Assembly: GCF_004359215.1 (NCBI RefSeq)
Contig: NW_027152022.1
Location: forward strand, 89,273-153,272
Length of the DNA stretch: 64,000 nt
From: Bremia lactucae
Taxonomy: Eukaryota > Oomycota > Peronosporomycetes > Peronosporales > Peronosporaceae
Direction of reading: 5' to 3'
Made by a program: the position numbers and the translations under genes. Shown one piece after another: positions 63,317 to 64,000 of this stretch. Each line of letters begins with the position of its first letter. The first letter of the stretch is position 1. The notes below the pieces were generated by a model. It saw only the letters and a list, made by a program, of their open reading frames with translations. It had not been told where the DNA came from and made no database searches.

Positions 63317-64000
63317 CTCAACAACCAAGAACATGTCCGGAATGTGGGCAATTGACAGCGGTGCGACGCATCATCACATCAGCTACGAAAAGTCCAAGTT
63401 CGAAGTTCTGGACGAATACAAGGAAGGTGAAGTCCTGGTTGCAGATGGGAACAAAGCTGCTATCAAAGGCGTCGAGACTATCATCGAAATGATGGTACTG
63501 CCTAACGGTGAAGATCGTAAAAATGAGATTAAGAACGCGCTTTTCGTCCCAGACATGAACAAGACCTTACTGACAATACCGCAAATCAACAAAAGCGGTA
63601 AGTTTCAAGTGATGTTTGATGGTGCCAAAACGGAGATCTCGCGCGAAGACCCAGAGGAAGTGGTGGCGATGGTAGATTTTGCAATTGGATTCTACTGGCT
63701 TCGGACATCTCACCGATCGGTGAATGCTGCATCACGATCAAGAGTCGAAGATCTTCATGGCACGCATGGGCAACGCACTATTTGATGTCTTGTGCAAAAT
63801 GATCTCCGAGGGAATGATCAAGGATGCTAAGATGCCAGCAAAACCGAGCAGATCAAGCATATGTCACGGGTGTCAAGAAGGGAAAATGGTACAGCGACCG
63901 TTTTTAAGCAACCCGGACAAGCGCCACTACGATCCGTTTGAGCTTCTACAAATCGACACTTGCGGACCAATGGAAGTCGAATCGATGAGTGGAAGCAAGT
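63317..64000 (+). repeat. Protease-integrase tandem unit E (partial, runs off right edge)
   Basis: First 684 bp of a further unit, from [14 protein letters not shown] to the integrase first-Asp block. Most like unit B in the protease part (AAGACCCAGAGGAAGTGG, GATTCTACTGG) and like unit A at 63975-64000 (ATCGATGAGTGGAAGCAAG). The array continues beyond the window. Confidence 0.95.

Noticed and set aside
58081..64000. CRISPR-like or minisatellite interpretation of the repeats
   Set aside because: Units of about 1.31 kb encode protease and integrase; no short repeat-spacer structure.
1..64000. tRNA, rRNA, CRISPR, operon or prophage features
   Set aside because: None seen; the sequence is eukaryotic and dominated by LTR retroelements.

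Overview
The window looks like repeat-dense nuclear DNA of an oomycete, most likely a plant-associated one (Phytophthora or downy-mildew type). The evidence is a short secreted-protein gene with an RXLR-like/EER leader, an oomycete-style initiator just upstream of it, and the character of the LTR retrotransposons. The species cannot be fixed from sequence alone. Almost everything else is the wreckage of LTR retrotransposons: Ty3/gypsy families (here called A, B and C by Gag and LTR type) and Ty1/copia families (D, E and F). No tRNA, rRNA, CRISPR or bacterial-type gene is visible. Two runs of N (15537-16381 and 21654-21753) show that this is a scaffold.

Layout. 1-3860: a minus-strand gypsy A element (Gag, primer site, LTR) sits in the integrase tail of an older plus-strand element, which ends in antisense ORFs, a polypurine tract and a long LTR. 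3860-6220 is the only stretch not dominated by retroelements; it holds a degenerate unidentified coding region and the candidate effector at 5562-5987. 6220-31440 is a mosaic of gypsy A, B and C pieces on both strands with LTRs at 6427-6864, 11346-11779, 23884-24324 and 27671-28134. Pieces of a distinctive accessory gene (Ala/Ser-rich leader, C-x2-WGD-x-C-x2-C motif, coiled coil) lie at 11896-13425, 24336-25930, 28140-29195 and 46843-48447. 31460-42870 is copia territory: a plus-strand E element is split by a nearly complete D element (35501-40093) flanked by a 5-bp duplication ATGGG. 42981-51965 is again mainly gypsy B, with copia scraps. 51966-56949 is minus-strand copia F and D. From 56950 a plus-strand D element begins, and at 58081 its protease-integrase segment is repeated head to tail about every 1.31 kb, at least 4.5 times, running off the right edge.

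How it works together: there is no operon-like unit. Most pol genes carry stops, frameshifts, deletions and strand switches, so these are relics. The effector candidate is the only gene that appears intact, and its isolation inside transposon debris fits the known repeat-rich effector compartments of oomycete genomes. The strongest anomalies are the protease-integrase tandem array, three fold-back palindromes inside retroelement coding DNA, defects shared at identical codons by separate copies, a CRE-like triplet in one LTR family, and the antisense accessory gene of the gypsy elements.
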